Assembly (NCBI GenBank): GCA_964016875.1
Contig: OZ024719.1
Coordinates: 28,897,877 to 28,961,876 of the forward strand
Source: Fallopia convolvulus
Taxonomy: Eukaryota > Streptophyta > Magnoliopsida > Caryophyllales > Polygonaceae
Length of the DNA: 64,000 bases
Direction of reading: 5' to 3'
Below, in pieces: positions 53,761 through 64,000 of this stretch. The position numbers and the translations under genes were made by a program. Below the pieces are notes generated by a model. The model searched no databases. It saw nothing but the letters and a program-made list of their open reading frames with translations, and was not told where the DNA came from. The first letter of the stretch is position 1. The number at the start of each line of letters is the position of its first letter.

Positions 53761-56700
53761 AGCATCCTAATGTGCTCGTAGGGACGTTTGTCTAAAGCAT
53801 TTGTGAAAATGTTCAGGATTTGCTATTCAGTTCTAATGTGTTCCATAGAGATCAGCATTATCATGCAAGAAGTGATGCAAAATGTCTATATGCTTGGGAC
53901 CAACATGAGGCGGTTGCCACATACGTTGCTTATGCAGTTAACACTGCCATAGAGTTTTACTTCTTTGACCCCCATGAAACTACGCATGATCCAAGGAACT
54001 AGGATATTTCGGAAGCGCTTTTTGATCAACTAGGTGGCCGGTGAAGTTTGCATCTAAGTATGACACTAGTTCAAGGGGATTGTTCCTTGGATAACACAAG
54101 TAAAGGTTGTCATTTCCCTTAAGATACCTGAAAATCATCTTCGCCTCTTTTAGGTGTGATTCTTTAGGTTTAGCCTGAAAGCGTGCACAAAGACATACTG
54201 AAAAACATGATGTTTGTCTACTTGCGGTTAAGTAGAGAAGGGAACCAATCGTACCTCAAAAATTTCATTGATCTACACTCAAACCTATTTCATTTGCGTC
54301 TAATTGAGTGTTGGTGAGATTGAAGTATCAATGGGCTTACACGTGTTCATCCTATGTTTTGTGTGCATTTCTCTAATGTACTTCTTGTGATGGATTCTTA
54401 TTCCCTCTTTGTCTTGGGAAATTTAGAGCCCAAGAAGAATGCGAGTTCCCCTATTAAGCTCATTTCAAACTCACTACTCATCAAATTCTTGAACTAATCT
54501 GCAAGTAAAGTGCTAGTAGCACCAAAAACAATATCATCTATATAAACATGGACAACTAAGTTGTGTTTAGATTCTTTCATGGGAAAAAAGTCTTGTCAAT
54601 GGAACCACGAAGGTATCCATTGGAAAAGAGGAACTGAGCAAACCTATCATTCCATACTCTAGGAGCTTGGTTGGCCCTTTCGAGATAGTAGACACGGTCG
54701 GGGTGGTTCCCATCCTTAAAACCTTAAGGCCGAGCTACATAGAATCATTCTTTGAGGTGACCATTGACGCACGCAGTCTTTACATCCATTTGATAGAACT
54801 TGAATCCTTTATTAGTTGCAAACGCAATTAGGAGGCATATTGCTTTAATCCTAGCCACCGGAGTCAATGTTTCATCATAGTCTAACCTTCTTATTGTTTG
54901 TACCCTTGAGCTACCAATCTTGCCATGTTCCTAAACACAACTCCAATATCGTCTAGCTTGTTCCTGAAGCCGCACCGTGTTCCTATGACATTCTTGTTCC
55001 TAGGACAAGGAACAAGTCTCCACACTTTGTTCCTTTCAAATTAGAGTAACTCCTCTTGCATATCTTGAATCCAATTTGGGTCCTTCAAGGCCTCTTTGAT
55101 TTTATTTGGTTCCAGCAGGGAGAGGAACGAGTTTGCATATTTTTCTCATAAGGGGTGATGATGTTATCTATGGGGTGATCTCTCTTTTGATAGTAGTTCC
55201 TTGTGTGGATGTTAGTGACATAATTTTCAACACTTGGTCCCTTTGTATCAGTTAGTTGTTCCTCTTTAGTTTCGACTTTGTTGTTCCCTTTGTGTTCCCC
55301 TTTAGATAATGTATTATTTCCAATTTGTTCCCTCTGAGCTGCTTCATTGTTCCCGTGTTGTTTCCCATGAGTGCTTGATTTATGTGGATCCATATCATCT
55401 GAAGGGTTGAGGGGACCTATTTGTGACTTGTCATGAAACCCATCGTCAGTTGGAGGAACGTCTATTTAATCCTGATCATGATGATTTTGATTGTGTCTAG
55501 TTCCTCCTGGGTTAGCAGCATTTTCCCTAGAGGGATAGTCTCCATCATCTTCCCTTGGCTCATGATCATTGTCATCATCGTCTTGTTGCCTTATCAATTT
55601 GAAGAGATGATCCTTATCCCGTGGAATTTTTCCCATCTTCACAGATTCTTTGTTGAAGACTACATGTATGCTTTCTTCGATTTTTCGGGTTCTCTTGTTG
55701 TAGACTTTGTAATCCTTTCTTTGAGATGAGTACCCAACAAAGAATCCCTGATTTCTTCTTGGGTCAAGCTTTCCCAGGTTGTCTTTTCCATTGTTGAGGA
55801 CGAAGTATTTGCATCCAAATATCCTAAGGTGCTAAATATTGGCTTTCGTCCCTTGATCAACTCGTAGGAAGTCTTTATGATCATGGGTTCAATCATTTCT
55901 ATGTTGAGGATGTACAAAGTTGTGGAGATTGCTTTCGCCCCAAAGCTTTAGGGAACTCCATTTTATATCATCATATTTATGGACATATCCTCTAGAGTTC
56001 TATTCTTTATTTCCGTAACTCTGTTTTGTTGAGGAGTGCATGGAGCGGAGAACTTGTGGGAAACTCCGTTTTCTCTACAAAACTCGAGGAACTATCAATT
56101 ATCAAACTCAATTCCATGGTCAGATCTTTTTGCCTTCAACTTTAATCCTAAGCTGACTTCCACCCTCTTCAAATGTGACTACGTTGTTCCCTTGGTTGTG
56201 CATTTGAAATACGCTGAGTAGATTGTAGCTTAGATCTTTGACCAAATTCACATTGTTGACTTTTGTCGACTTGTTCGCCAGTTCCTATGATTTCCCCTTT
56301 ATTATTGTTGCAAAAGGAGACATGTAATCTTTCGACTTGCGTGTGGAGTGAAGTGAGGTGGTATTTATTCCATGTCATATGTTTTGAGCATCCACTATCT
56401 ATGACCCACGCACAAATCCCCCTCACTACCACCTGCAAAGTAAATAAGTTTTTGGCGACCCATGCAAGATGTCTCTTAATCGGTTCCTTACAAGGAAACA
56501 CAGTTTCAAAGAAAGTATACTCGGCAATGTTAGTATCATGAGTGTTCCTAGTAGGACGCATAGAGTTCCTAGAGAAATTAACAAAGCTCCTAGGATGATA
56601 CCTAGGTATGGGCATTTTGTTTGGGACATCTCTCCTTATAGCGCCCACATACACTAGAGTGCCAACATGTCTTATAATATTCTCCTTGGTGGGATGGTGT

Positions 56701-56790
56701 TTTTGGATCCTGTTCTTAGCCATGGTTTCTTTGTTGTAAACCCTTGACCCATTTTCCTTAGAAATGTGGACATAGATTATGTTCACATTG
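53760..56790 (-). pseudogene. SIRE-type Ty1/copia pol, with internal deletion and many stops
   Basis: From right to left. Protease WVIDSGCSKHMTW (~56400). An abrupt step from FEEGGSQ-like sequence into the second half of integrase (RSDHGIEFDN, FSAPCTPQQN, ~56010-56130), so the integrase zinc region and first catalytic Asp are missing. RT: LDYDETLTPVARIKAICLLI, FYQMDVKTACVNGHLKE (~54750), VYIDDIVFGATS (~54540). RNase H WGSKKQNSMAVLTA (~53930). Stops interrupt RT about every 40 residues. Order protease-integrase-RT-RNase H is diagnostic for Ty1/copia; the env-like ORF downstream indicates SIRE. Confidence 0.8.
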
Positions 56791-57429
56791 TTCCTAGTGA
56801 AGTAATCCTTGTTTCCACTTACTTCACTCTCTAAGACAAGAATTGTTTCTTTTAAGTGGGCATTTTTCTATTTCTCACATTGGATTTTTAGGGCTCTACA
56901 CTCATTTAGTTCCCTTTTAGTGAGAGGTTTTTCACTATCTTTGGGTCTATCAAGTTATTACCAAATCCAATGCCTAGAGACAACAAACATGGTTTGAGAA
57001 GAGGTACCTTCTAGGTTTAGTTTGTTGTCACTCAATTTTTTAGGAACTCATTATTTCCTCTTCCAATTTATCGATTTCTTTCCTAATATTTTGGTAATCA
57101 ACAAGAGAGGTTTAAGGCAATTCAACAAGCTTCACATGGTTGGTACATTCCTCAAGACAAACGCGTTCAATAATATAATGTTCAGATATATCGAGCTTTT
57201 TTTGCAATTTTATATTGTCTTTCACAAGTTTGGCAATCAACTTAAGTAGTTCAGATTTATCATAATCAGATATGGAATGAAGGATGGTTTCAGAAGTTAC
57301 CTCACCGGGTTGTTCCCAGTGGATTATCCTATGTCCATGGCACACATGTTGGGGCTCACCCATGCTTTTGGATCCTCGTCCTCATAGTCGCTCTAAGAGG
57401 CGATGTAGGCTTTCTTGTTTGGCTTCTTG

Positions 57430-58360
57430 TCTTTAGTTCCCCAGGGGCAATTTTTGGCAAACTGCCTTTTCTTGTAGCTTTTATAGCAAGTGACATCTCT
57501 AAGATCCTTCTGCATGTGTTTGTCGTTGGAGTTGTTCTTCTATTCTCCTCCACTGTTCCTTTTAACCTTTCATTTTTTGTAAAAGGAACACAAAGCCTTA
57601 TTGACAAGTACCGATTCCTTATCTTCATCTTCCTTTGAGTATTTGTACTGTTCATGTACGGACTTTAGCATTTTCACATTTCAAGGCTAGTCCTTTGTTA
57701 GCCTTGTCTTACTTCTTGTCTTCATTTTTCCTATCCTCATAGCTTAGTAACATCGAAATAATTTGATGTGGCATGAGGTTCCTTTTATCTAGGTTCTCCT
57801 TGAACATTGTCCTCTCATGGGACTACTCGGAAACTATGCTGCTTATAAAGTATTGCACCTTCATTTTTTCGGTAATCTCTTCCTTTAAGATCTGGAGTCC
57901 TGCAAGCTTGGTGCATAGAGATTCAAAACGTTACTAATAAAGAGAAACGGTTTCACCTTGTTCCATTCAAAAGTTGAAGAACTCCCTCATGGCGTTCATT
58001 TAGTGATCTTCCTTGAGATCGAAACTTCCTACTTGCATCTGTTGGATAGCGGCCCACATTTCCTTGACCATATCAAGGTTAGCCAATTTGTCAGTATCTT
58101 GTTCACACATGACGTTGTTATATACATCTTGGCCTTGAAGTTGGCCTCCATGCACTTCCACTCATTTTTCCGCATTTTGACAAATTATCTCCAATGGCTG
58201 GATCTACCTTAAAGTTCCCTTTTTTGATGACACAACTGACATGAAAGTCAGGGCATCTCATCTAGTCTTTCATTAGTCCCTGGCACCACTCGAACCTTCC
58301 AATGATGAGCCTTGGTGGCTCGTTGTTCCAATGATCAATTTGAATCATCTAGGAGGACAT
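57430..58360 (-). pseudogene. SIRE-type copia gag (degraded)
   Basis: Starts MSS at 58360 with a stop at the fourth codon; similarity runs through IQIDHWNNEPPRLIIGRFEW, RFESLCTKLAGLQILKEEIT and HQIISMLLSYEDRKNEDKK. The zinc knuckle CYKSYKKRQFAKNC (about 57435-57490) has lost its second Cys and its His. UBN2-like capsid core recognisable only in parts. Several stops and shifts. Confidence 0.7.
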
Positions 58361-58370
58361 CTTCTATACT

Positions 58371-59110
58371 CAGTTTTTGTGGAAACATAATCGCTTCAAA
58401 GATTAGGTACTCAGTTTCTTAATAACTAGAAAAAGAAAAATAACATGTCCTACTAAACGGGGACAATTAGGTACTGACAGGACAATTAGGTACTCTGTTT
58501 TTGTGGAAACATAATCGCTTCAAAGATTACAAGGTATATCCCCTAGGATATTTAGTGTCCTTACTTGGAGAAATAGCTATCTTCCTAGATATTTTCTACC
58601 CTATATAACTAAATATAGGAGGTATATACAAGTAAATGGTAAAATAATTGGTCCCATAATTGACCCCTCAAAAGATCGAGCGTGTCAGTAGGTTGAGGCT
58701 TTGGGTTGTGTCCGATGTGTATCCTCGCGCTTCTCTTCTTTTAACCTTCCATGCTTCTTGTCTTCACTTAATCACTAGGCGGGCCTACCTAGTGCTTAAC
58801 ACTCAGGGAGATAGTTGGTCGCTGGGCGGGCTAGCCTGGTTGACTGAAAAAGGGAGGTGTCCCGCGACATATTTCAGTAACTGGGTGGGCCTGCTTGGCC
58901 GAATGGATGAGGGAGGTGTCCCGCAACATAGTCCGATTGTTGTCATACTTTGGTAGTTGATTCTTGCTTGTCAGTCGATCCTTGTTTGATGGTCATTTTC
59001 CATTTCTTATTTGCTTTCAAGGGCAAATATAGGCCAAACTTTTTTTTTATCGAAATCAATGTTTCTTAATAACTAGAAAAAGAAAAATAACATGTCCTAC
59101 TAAACGGGGG
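58371..59110 (-). repeat. LTR-derived region right of copia gag, internally rearranged
   Basis: Contains nested direct repeats: a 33-bp unit at 58373-58405 and 58497-58529, a 49-bp unit at 58414-58462 and 59061-59109, and GACAATTAGGTACT twice (58462, 58481). Part matches the LTR portion at 51200-51320. No PBS between it and gag. Confidence 0.5.
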
Positions 59111-59811
59111 CCTCATTAAAATCTTTCGGCAGGAAAACCCATAGCACAAAACCAGCCGATGAGGAAAGAGCGCCATCCTTTTACAAAATTAATGTTATGA
59201 TTCTATCTTGCCCCTGAATGGGCCTAGCGATCGTGATGTGTTGATCAACTTCTTTCCACATTGTGATGTCCTCTAGATCTTTTTTGTGTGTTGTAGCCTT
59301 GACCAGTTCTCGATTGTAGTGGTCTTAATCTTCTTTGTGTGTTGTGTCCACCTTATTAGTGTTAGTCGAACCTGGTAGTGACTGATCCCGAGGTAGTTTT
59401 TCTTTTTCCGAGCCTGTGAATTGGTGATCCTTGTAAACTTCCTTGTCTTTCTTGTTTGCCAAGTTGGCTCCTTTGTCTTTTTCTTTGGATTCTAAGCTCT
59501 CTTTCTAAGTGATCTTGAGCCTCCTTTTCTGGGCACTTTTCGGCAATGCTAATCTTATTACTTGCCCGAGTAAGGCGATCACAATGTCGTGGTTCTTCTG
59601 GTGTATGAAGTCCCATCTTTCCTCGACAAGCTCCCTCATTGTCTTTCCACGCCTTACGTGATGACGGTAAAGGTAGAGTTAGGACCGAGAAATTCATCCC
59701 TGAGGGATCTTGAAGGGGCTTGAGCATTGGAGTAGGCTCGGCAAGGATTATAATTGGTTCTTCATGCTCTTCTTCAGAACTTCCTCGAGGTAATCAATCG
59801 CAAAAAGTTCT
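59111..59811. other. Unassigned DNA and 3' part of Athila gag region
   Basis: The minus strand near 59760-59811 continues the gag frame in part (RCRYE-type end not clear). A minus-strand open stretch at 59362-59727 has no family features and was not accepted. Confidence 0.3.
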
Positions 59812-61018
59812 TCATCTTCTGTGAGAGGGGTCGGTATCGACCCACAGGGGGTCCGGACTCACCCATTGACCTCTCATATAATTCATTTCAGCATATGTCT
59901 CAACGGCTCTAACCTGCTCAATGTTAGTGCAAGCAGAAGTACTATGGGCTTGATAGCCACATTCTTGACAAGGTTGAAAGGTTTTCAGAAAACTTACATG
60001 TTTCTTCAGACAATTGATATCATCTTGCAAGAATTGATGTTTAACATCAAGATCAACTTCATCTTTATTTGGTATGTAGAGACGTTTTTGAGGCTGGGGT
60101 GGCTGCTGAGTCCCATACATGGCATCGTAATTGGTCAGCTTATCCAGTAATGCCCATGCCTCATCAGGTTCCATCTCTATGAAACTGCAAGCAGTGTGCA
60201 GGTTGATGCGGTTCTTTGTCTAAGCATTTATTCCTTGAAAGAATATCTCTTGAATATCGTATTCAGGTTGTCCATGGGTGGGGCATTGTCTCAGCATCTT
60301 CTTGAATCGCTCCCATGTCTCCACAAAGGTCTCGTTAGGCAGCTGGTGGTAAGAAGTGATGTGTTTCCTTAATTTCGTAGTCTTGGCTGGAGGGAAGAAC
60401 TTAGTCATGAACATGTCATGCAAAGCCTTCAAAGTCCTCACCAACCTAGGAGGTAGGATCTCTAACCAGCTTAGGGCCTTTCCTGCAAGAGACCATTTAA
60501 AAGCTTTTAGTTGGACATATTCTAAGGATACACCATCAGCAAAAATGGTGTCATAGATCAAAAAAAGTCCGAATATGCTCTATAGGACACTCAGTTTGTT
60601 TTCCTTCAAACTGAGCCCTTTTTATTAAGGCTATAAATTGGGATTTGATCTCAAAGGCCTTCTCTATATTGGGAAGCACAATAGCTGATTCTGGCACCCT
60701 TAATTCTGGGTGCATGTATTGCTTGGCATTCTTCGGAATAGTGTTCAACTGTTCACGCAATTGATCTCTATCAGCTTGTAATGCTTCCATTTGTCTGCGT
60801 AGGGTAGTCATCTGCTGAACCATCTCTTCAGGTGTGATGGCCATGGTGCGGTTTTCTCGTCTCCTGCAATGAAGAACACGTTCAAGCTCAGAATAATAAT
60901 CAGGTTGATCCAATTCAAGCCGGCATTGTTCTGCTTGCATAAGCTGAGAAAACAAACAAATTAGAAATAAAAACGGGGTCGGGCTATTCCCAAACCCACA
61001 AGTAATCATACACAGCAC
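59812..61018 (-). pseudogene. Athila gag (minus strand)
   Basis: N-terminal part: MAITPEEMVQQMTTLRRQME (from ~60840), then NIEKAFEIKSQFIALIKRAQ and CPIEHIRTFFDL. A shift near 60555 leads to the capsid core (LKAFKWSLAGKALSWLEILP, MFMTKFFPPAKTTKLRKHIT, WERFKKMLRQCPTHG). After a stop near 60220 it continues MEPDEAWALLDKLTNYDAMY and a canonical zinc knuckle CQECGYQAHSTSAC (~59935). A palindrome pair at 59827-59862 lies at its end. Pol does not follow, so the element is truncated or rearranged on its 3' side. Upstream, the PBS and LTR are in place. Confidence 0.8.
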
Positions 61019-61025
61019 TATTGCT

Positions 61026-61044
61026 TCCTCAGCAACGGTGCCAA
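61026..61044 (-). promoter_or_regulatory. Primer binding site of minus-strand Athila
   Basis: The minus strand reads TTGGCACCGTTGCTGAGGA, five bases after the LTR end, two differences from the site at 30730-30748. Confidence 0.85.
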
Positions 61045-61049
61045 TTTGT

Positions 61050-62460
61050 TGATAGGGATTTACTTAAAGAAAAATAAATTTGTAATGAAGACCCCACTGT
61101 GTATAGGGAGGTCAGGATTATCCACGGGAAGCAAGGTTATGTTTGATTACTAAACTAGACAACAAAAGAGAAGGCAAAACAAAGCAAAACAACTAAATAA
61201 ATGCAATGGAAAGGGTCGATATCGACCTTGTCAGGGTCGTTACCAAGGTATGATTTCAGCAGAAAAACTAAGTAAACAACAAGAAGAAAGGGGAAAATTG
61301 CAGGTCGGTACCGACCTGGGCAGGGTCAATATCGAGGTACATGGGTTTGGATTTCAACTCAAAAATAAGGAAAAAACTCTAGGATAGTGGTTCACCACAA
61401 CATAATCATGCAATTTCAAATAACATAAATCATAAATATCATGCCTTTAACATAAAGTTATTAACTTTTGTTGAATTAATCAAGAAAATCAATCAATTTT
61501 TACAAATCAATTCACTTAATCTACTTGCTTTGATCTAAAGTTCTCAACTTTCGTTTCAAACTTTATCTCGTATCCAAATTCACAACTTTCGTTTCAATCA
61601 AGTTAAGAATATGAAATACTTTGACTTTCGTCAAAGCTTTTGCACAAAAAAGTAGAGAAATAGATAAAAGGCATTCAATTCATTCATCACATCATCATTC
61701 ATGCACAATCATGTTGGGTTTCTAACCCCAACCCTAGAAAAGAAGACTACTCACTCATGATTGAAGAAAAACAAACAAAGAGATTAAGAGAAAACATGAT
61801 TCGAATTAAAACTAAAGGCTTACTTGAATTAAAACTTCAAACTTGTCTTAGAACACACTTAGAACACAAGAAAATATCCACAATCTTCTTCCTTGTACTC
61901 CAAGCAACAACTTGTCTCCTAAAAACCCTAAAATTGTGCCCCCTTCATAAAACTAATGAGAGAGAGAGAGAGAGAGACGAGAGCCCCATATTGTGTCTAA
62001 ACAAGAGTATTTATACTAGAACATCCCTCTTAAAAAGTGTCCATAAAAACAAACCCTACTAAAGATAAAAGATTACGGAATAAAAGTAATTAATGAGCCA
62101 AATATTCTGGCCGGCTGGGCTGAGTGCCTCGGTACCAAACCCCTAGAGGGTCGATATCGAGGTTGGCTTGAACTTGTTTTCTCTTGTTTCTTCCTTTTTC
62201 CTTCAGATTTTGCGGGAGTTTCTTCCATAGCTTTCTTCTTTCCTTCTTCCAAGCTTAGTCATCTCTTCTATGTCCTTGAATGCATCCAAATTCGCCTCAA
62301 AACCTACACAAAAACACACAAATAGCGTGGTTTCCATACTTTTCACAGAATATGCAAACTATACTAGAAGAAAGACACAAAATACTTCACTAAAACACAA
62401 TTAAACTAGACTAAAAGACTAAGAGAAACCACTAAAAATATGCTAAAAACATGGACATCA
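61050..62460 (-). repeat. 5' LTR of minus-strand Athila
   Basis: On the minus strand it starts TGATGTCCATGTTTTTAGCA and ends CCCTATCA, 1411 bp, typical Athila length. Contains three palindrome pairs (61213-61248, 61302-61338, 62126-62164), a GA tract (61957-61977), and three CTTTCG-type motifs (61549, 61587, 61624). Plus-strand frames in it were ignored. Confidence 0.8.
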
Positions 62461-62479
62461 AATACCTCTTGTGTTTCTA

Positions 62480-63860
62480 TGCTAAGTATGAGTCCTAACC
62501 CATGTTTATATGTTGAAATTTCTATGATATGAGCATGATCTTTGATTGATTACTTATAACTTGCATTTTATAGCATATTAGGACATGCATTTAAGACTTT
62601 AGTTTATATGTTTTCATGCATTAGTCTTGTGTTTTCTAGTACTTTTAGTTTAGTTTCCGTTATAGATGTCTACACGTGTATTTGTATGCTTTTCAGGTAC
62701 TTTGGAGAAGTTTGAGCTTCATTGGAACGCGTTTGGATACTTGGCAGAATCAAGACTTCAGTCTAGGAGGCAACGGGACCGGAAAAGAATGATTCAAGAG
62801 CCAAAATGAAGGAAGCACACAAGCAAGGCCAAGATCGTGCACTAAGGTGCACGGTCGCGTAGGTGGTGTCGACAATTCTTCGGATCGTGTGCCATAAGTG
62901 CACGGTTGTGCATCTCGTAGTGTAAGGTCGCGCGCCGTGGATCATGCTCCCCTCTAGGTCGGGTTTTTGGGCCACCTCTTCCACCATATCCTTAGTATAA
63001 ATACTTTACTTTGTTTTCTAGATGGGGGTTCGAGTTTTTAACCTAATTTCTACTCCTTGAGAGACAAGTTTAGAGAGATTTGTTGGAGATTTGAAGACTT
63101 TGTTTTGATTTTGAGTTGGGATTTGCTGGATATTAATCAAGTTTATTTGTTTCTTCAATCCGGTATGTTTCCTCTCTTTATTGAATTGATTTCTTCTCTT
63201 TCCATGTCTAGTTAAACCCCGAATTCTAAGATTGGGGTGAACCCAATGATGTCTAGGTAGACTTATTTATTAAATTGCACAATCTATTGTTTGAAGCTTT
63301 GTTTGATTCAATCCTAGATGTTTTATGCCCTAGTAATTTATTTGAATGGGAACTTGCCAAAGTTTGAGACTGAAAGATGAAAACTTTGATAAGTAGTCAG
63401 ACAAGGAATTGAGTTAGCAAGTCGCAAAAGCGGATGTTGATTCAATTTAATCTTAAATTCTAAGTGCTTAAACGTCTAGATTTTAATTTGCAAGTCACGA
63501 AAGTGGATGTTTAATTGAGTCTAGATACGTTTGTTAACATTCAAAAGAATTTAGCGGATACATTAGACAATTGCCTTCAAACAAAGTCATAATTAAGATT
63601 GTGCAATCATCTTTTATACTCTACTAAAGCATTATTGTGGTGATCCTTGATCTTAGAAGCCTTTCTCTCATTGATTTGCCCATATTTACTTGTTTATTTG
63701 CTTTAATTAGTTTCATAGCAAAGATCACAACTCAATCTTTTCTTATTTTTACGACTTAGTCTACTCATTTTACTACAATTAATACTACATAGTCTCAGAG
63801 TTCGACACCTTGGTATTACAACCGATCCCGTACACTTGCGGGGTAGGATTTTGCCTATCA
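62480..63860 (+). repeat. Athila-type LTR (plus strand), 3' or solo
   Basis: Ends ACTTGCGGGGTAGGATTTTG then CCTATCA, parallel to the end of the nested Athila LTR (GCTTGCGGGTTAG...GTATCA). The upstream part has a promoter-like AGTATAAATAC at 62994-63004. No PBS follows, so it is a 3' or solo LTR; the exact start was not found. Confidence 0.55.
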
Positions 63861-64000
63861 ATTACTTTGACTATAGGATTGAGCATGTATATAGCTTGAG
63901 TTTTAGATTCATTTTGAAGTTCTAGACACAATTTCCCTTGTGAGATTTTTGGCCTTTCATGATTATATTTGTTCTCTATATTCTTGAGTGTATCACCATG
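63861..64000. other. Flank after the last LTR
   Basis: No coding sequence recognised in the final 140 bases. Confidence 0.4.

Noticed and set aside
59362..59727. 121-residue charged minus-strand frame
   Set aside because: Does not match the expected Athila gag C-terminus and has no recognised motif.

Overview
This is a plant nuclear window, most likely from a eudicot. It is AT-rich, lacks operon-like gene packing, and carries plant-type introns. Nearly all recognisable coding sequence belongs to plant LTR retrotransposons (Ty3/gypsy Tat, Athila and chromovirus lineages; Ty1/copia SIRE) and to a plant Mutator-like element carrying a DUF1985/ULP1-type gene. It looks like nested, decayed repeat DNA of the pericentromeric kind. 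Only the first ~2.9 kb looks genic: a possible exon of a Gly/Pro/Tyr-rich protein and, on the minus strand, an intact 78-residue ARGOS/OSR1-like organ-size membrane protein. No rRNA, tRNA gene or CRISPR array was seen.

Layout. 0-2.9 kb: genic flank with microsatellites. 2.96-6.94 kb: complete non-autonomous Tat-like element with LTRs, PBS and a 5-bp target duplication. 6.9-9.7 kb: degraded copia-like and chromovirus remnants. 9.7-15.7 kb: Athila element whose RT is inverted relative to RNase H-integrase, followed by its env-like ORF. 16.25-17.98 kb: two LTRs. 17.97-19.48 plus 41.32-41.64 kb: one chromovirus LTR (minus strand) split by a Mutator-like element (19.49-41.31 kb).

The Mutator-like element has a plus-strand DUF1985/ULP1-type gene and a convergent minus-strand mudrA gene. 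Between them sits a head-to-tail array of a non-autonomous chromovirus ('family X') with three shared LTRs (26.1, 33.4 and 36.6 kb). An Athila derivative (29.30-33.42 kb) is inserted in that array. The nesting depth is therefore four: chromovirus LTR > Mutator > X array > Athila. 41.65-42.18 kb: the integrase/chromodomain end of the chromovirus that owns the split LTR. 42.18-47.64 kb: a second chromovirus ('E') with LTR, PBS, gag, protease and partial RT. 48.1-51.5 kb: Tat-like LTRs and an antisense ORF. 51.5-58.4 kb: minus-strand SIRE-type copia with env-like ORF, pol and gag. 59.8-62.46 kb: minus-strand Athila gag, PBS and LTR. 62.5-63.86 kb: a plus-strand Athila-type LTR.

Points that stand out: (1) three unrelated families have the same deletion design, keeping the leader (and gag part) joined to the last residues of integrase; (2) paired palindromes based on GGTCGATATCGACC are scattered through Athila LTRs, leaders and coding DNA; (3) a GTTGACA motif saturates the Mutator element, reverses orientation near its right end, and appears to have expanded into coding exons as Val-Asp runs; (4) an Athila copy integrated with a proper target duplication although its 3' LTR is replaced by an inverted internal segment; (5) family X carries an ~800-bp segment of unknown origin between short direct repeats. 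Almost every enzyme ORF is disabled, often at the catalytic residue. All readings were made by eye; no database or alignment program was used.
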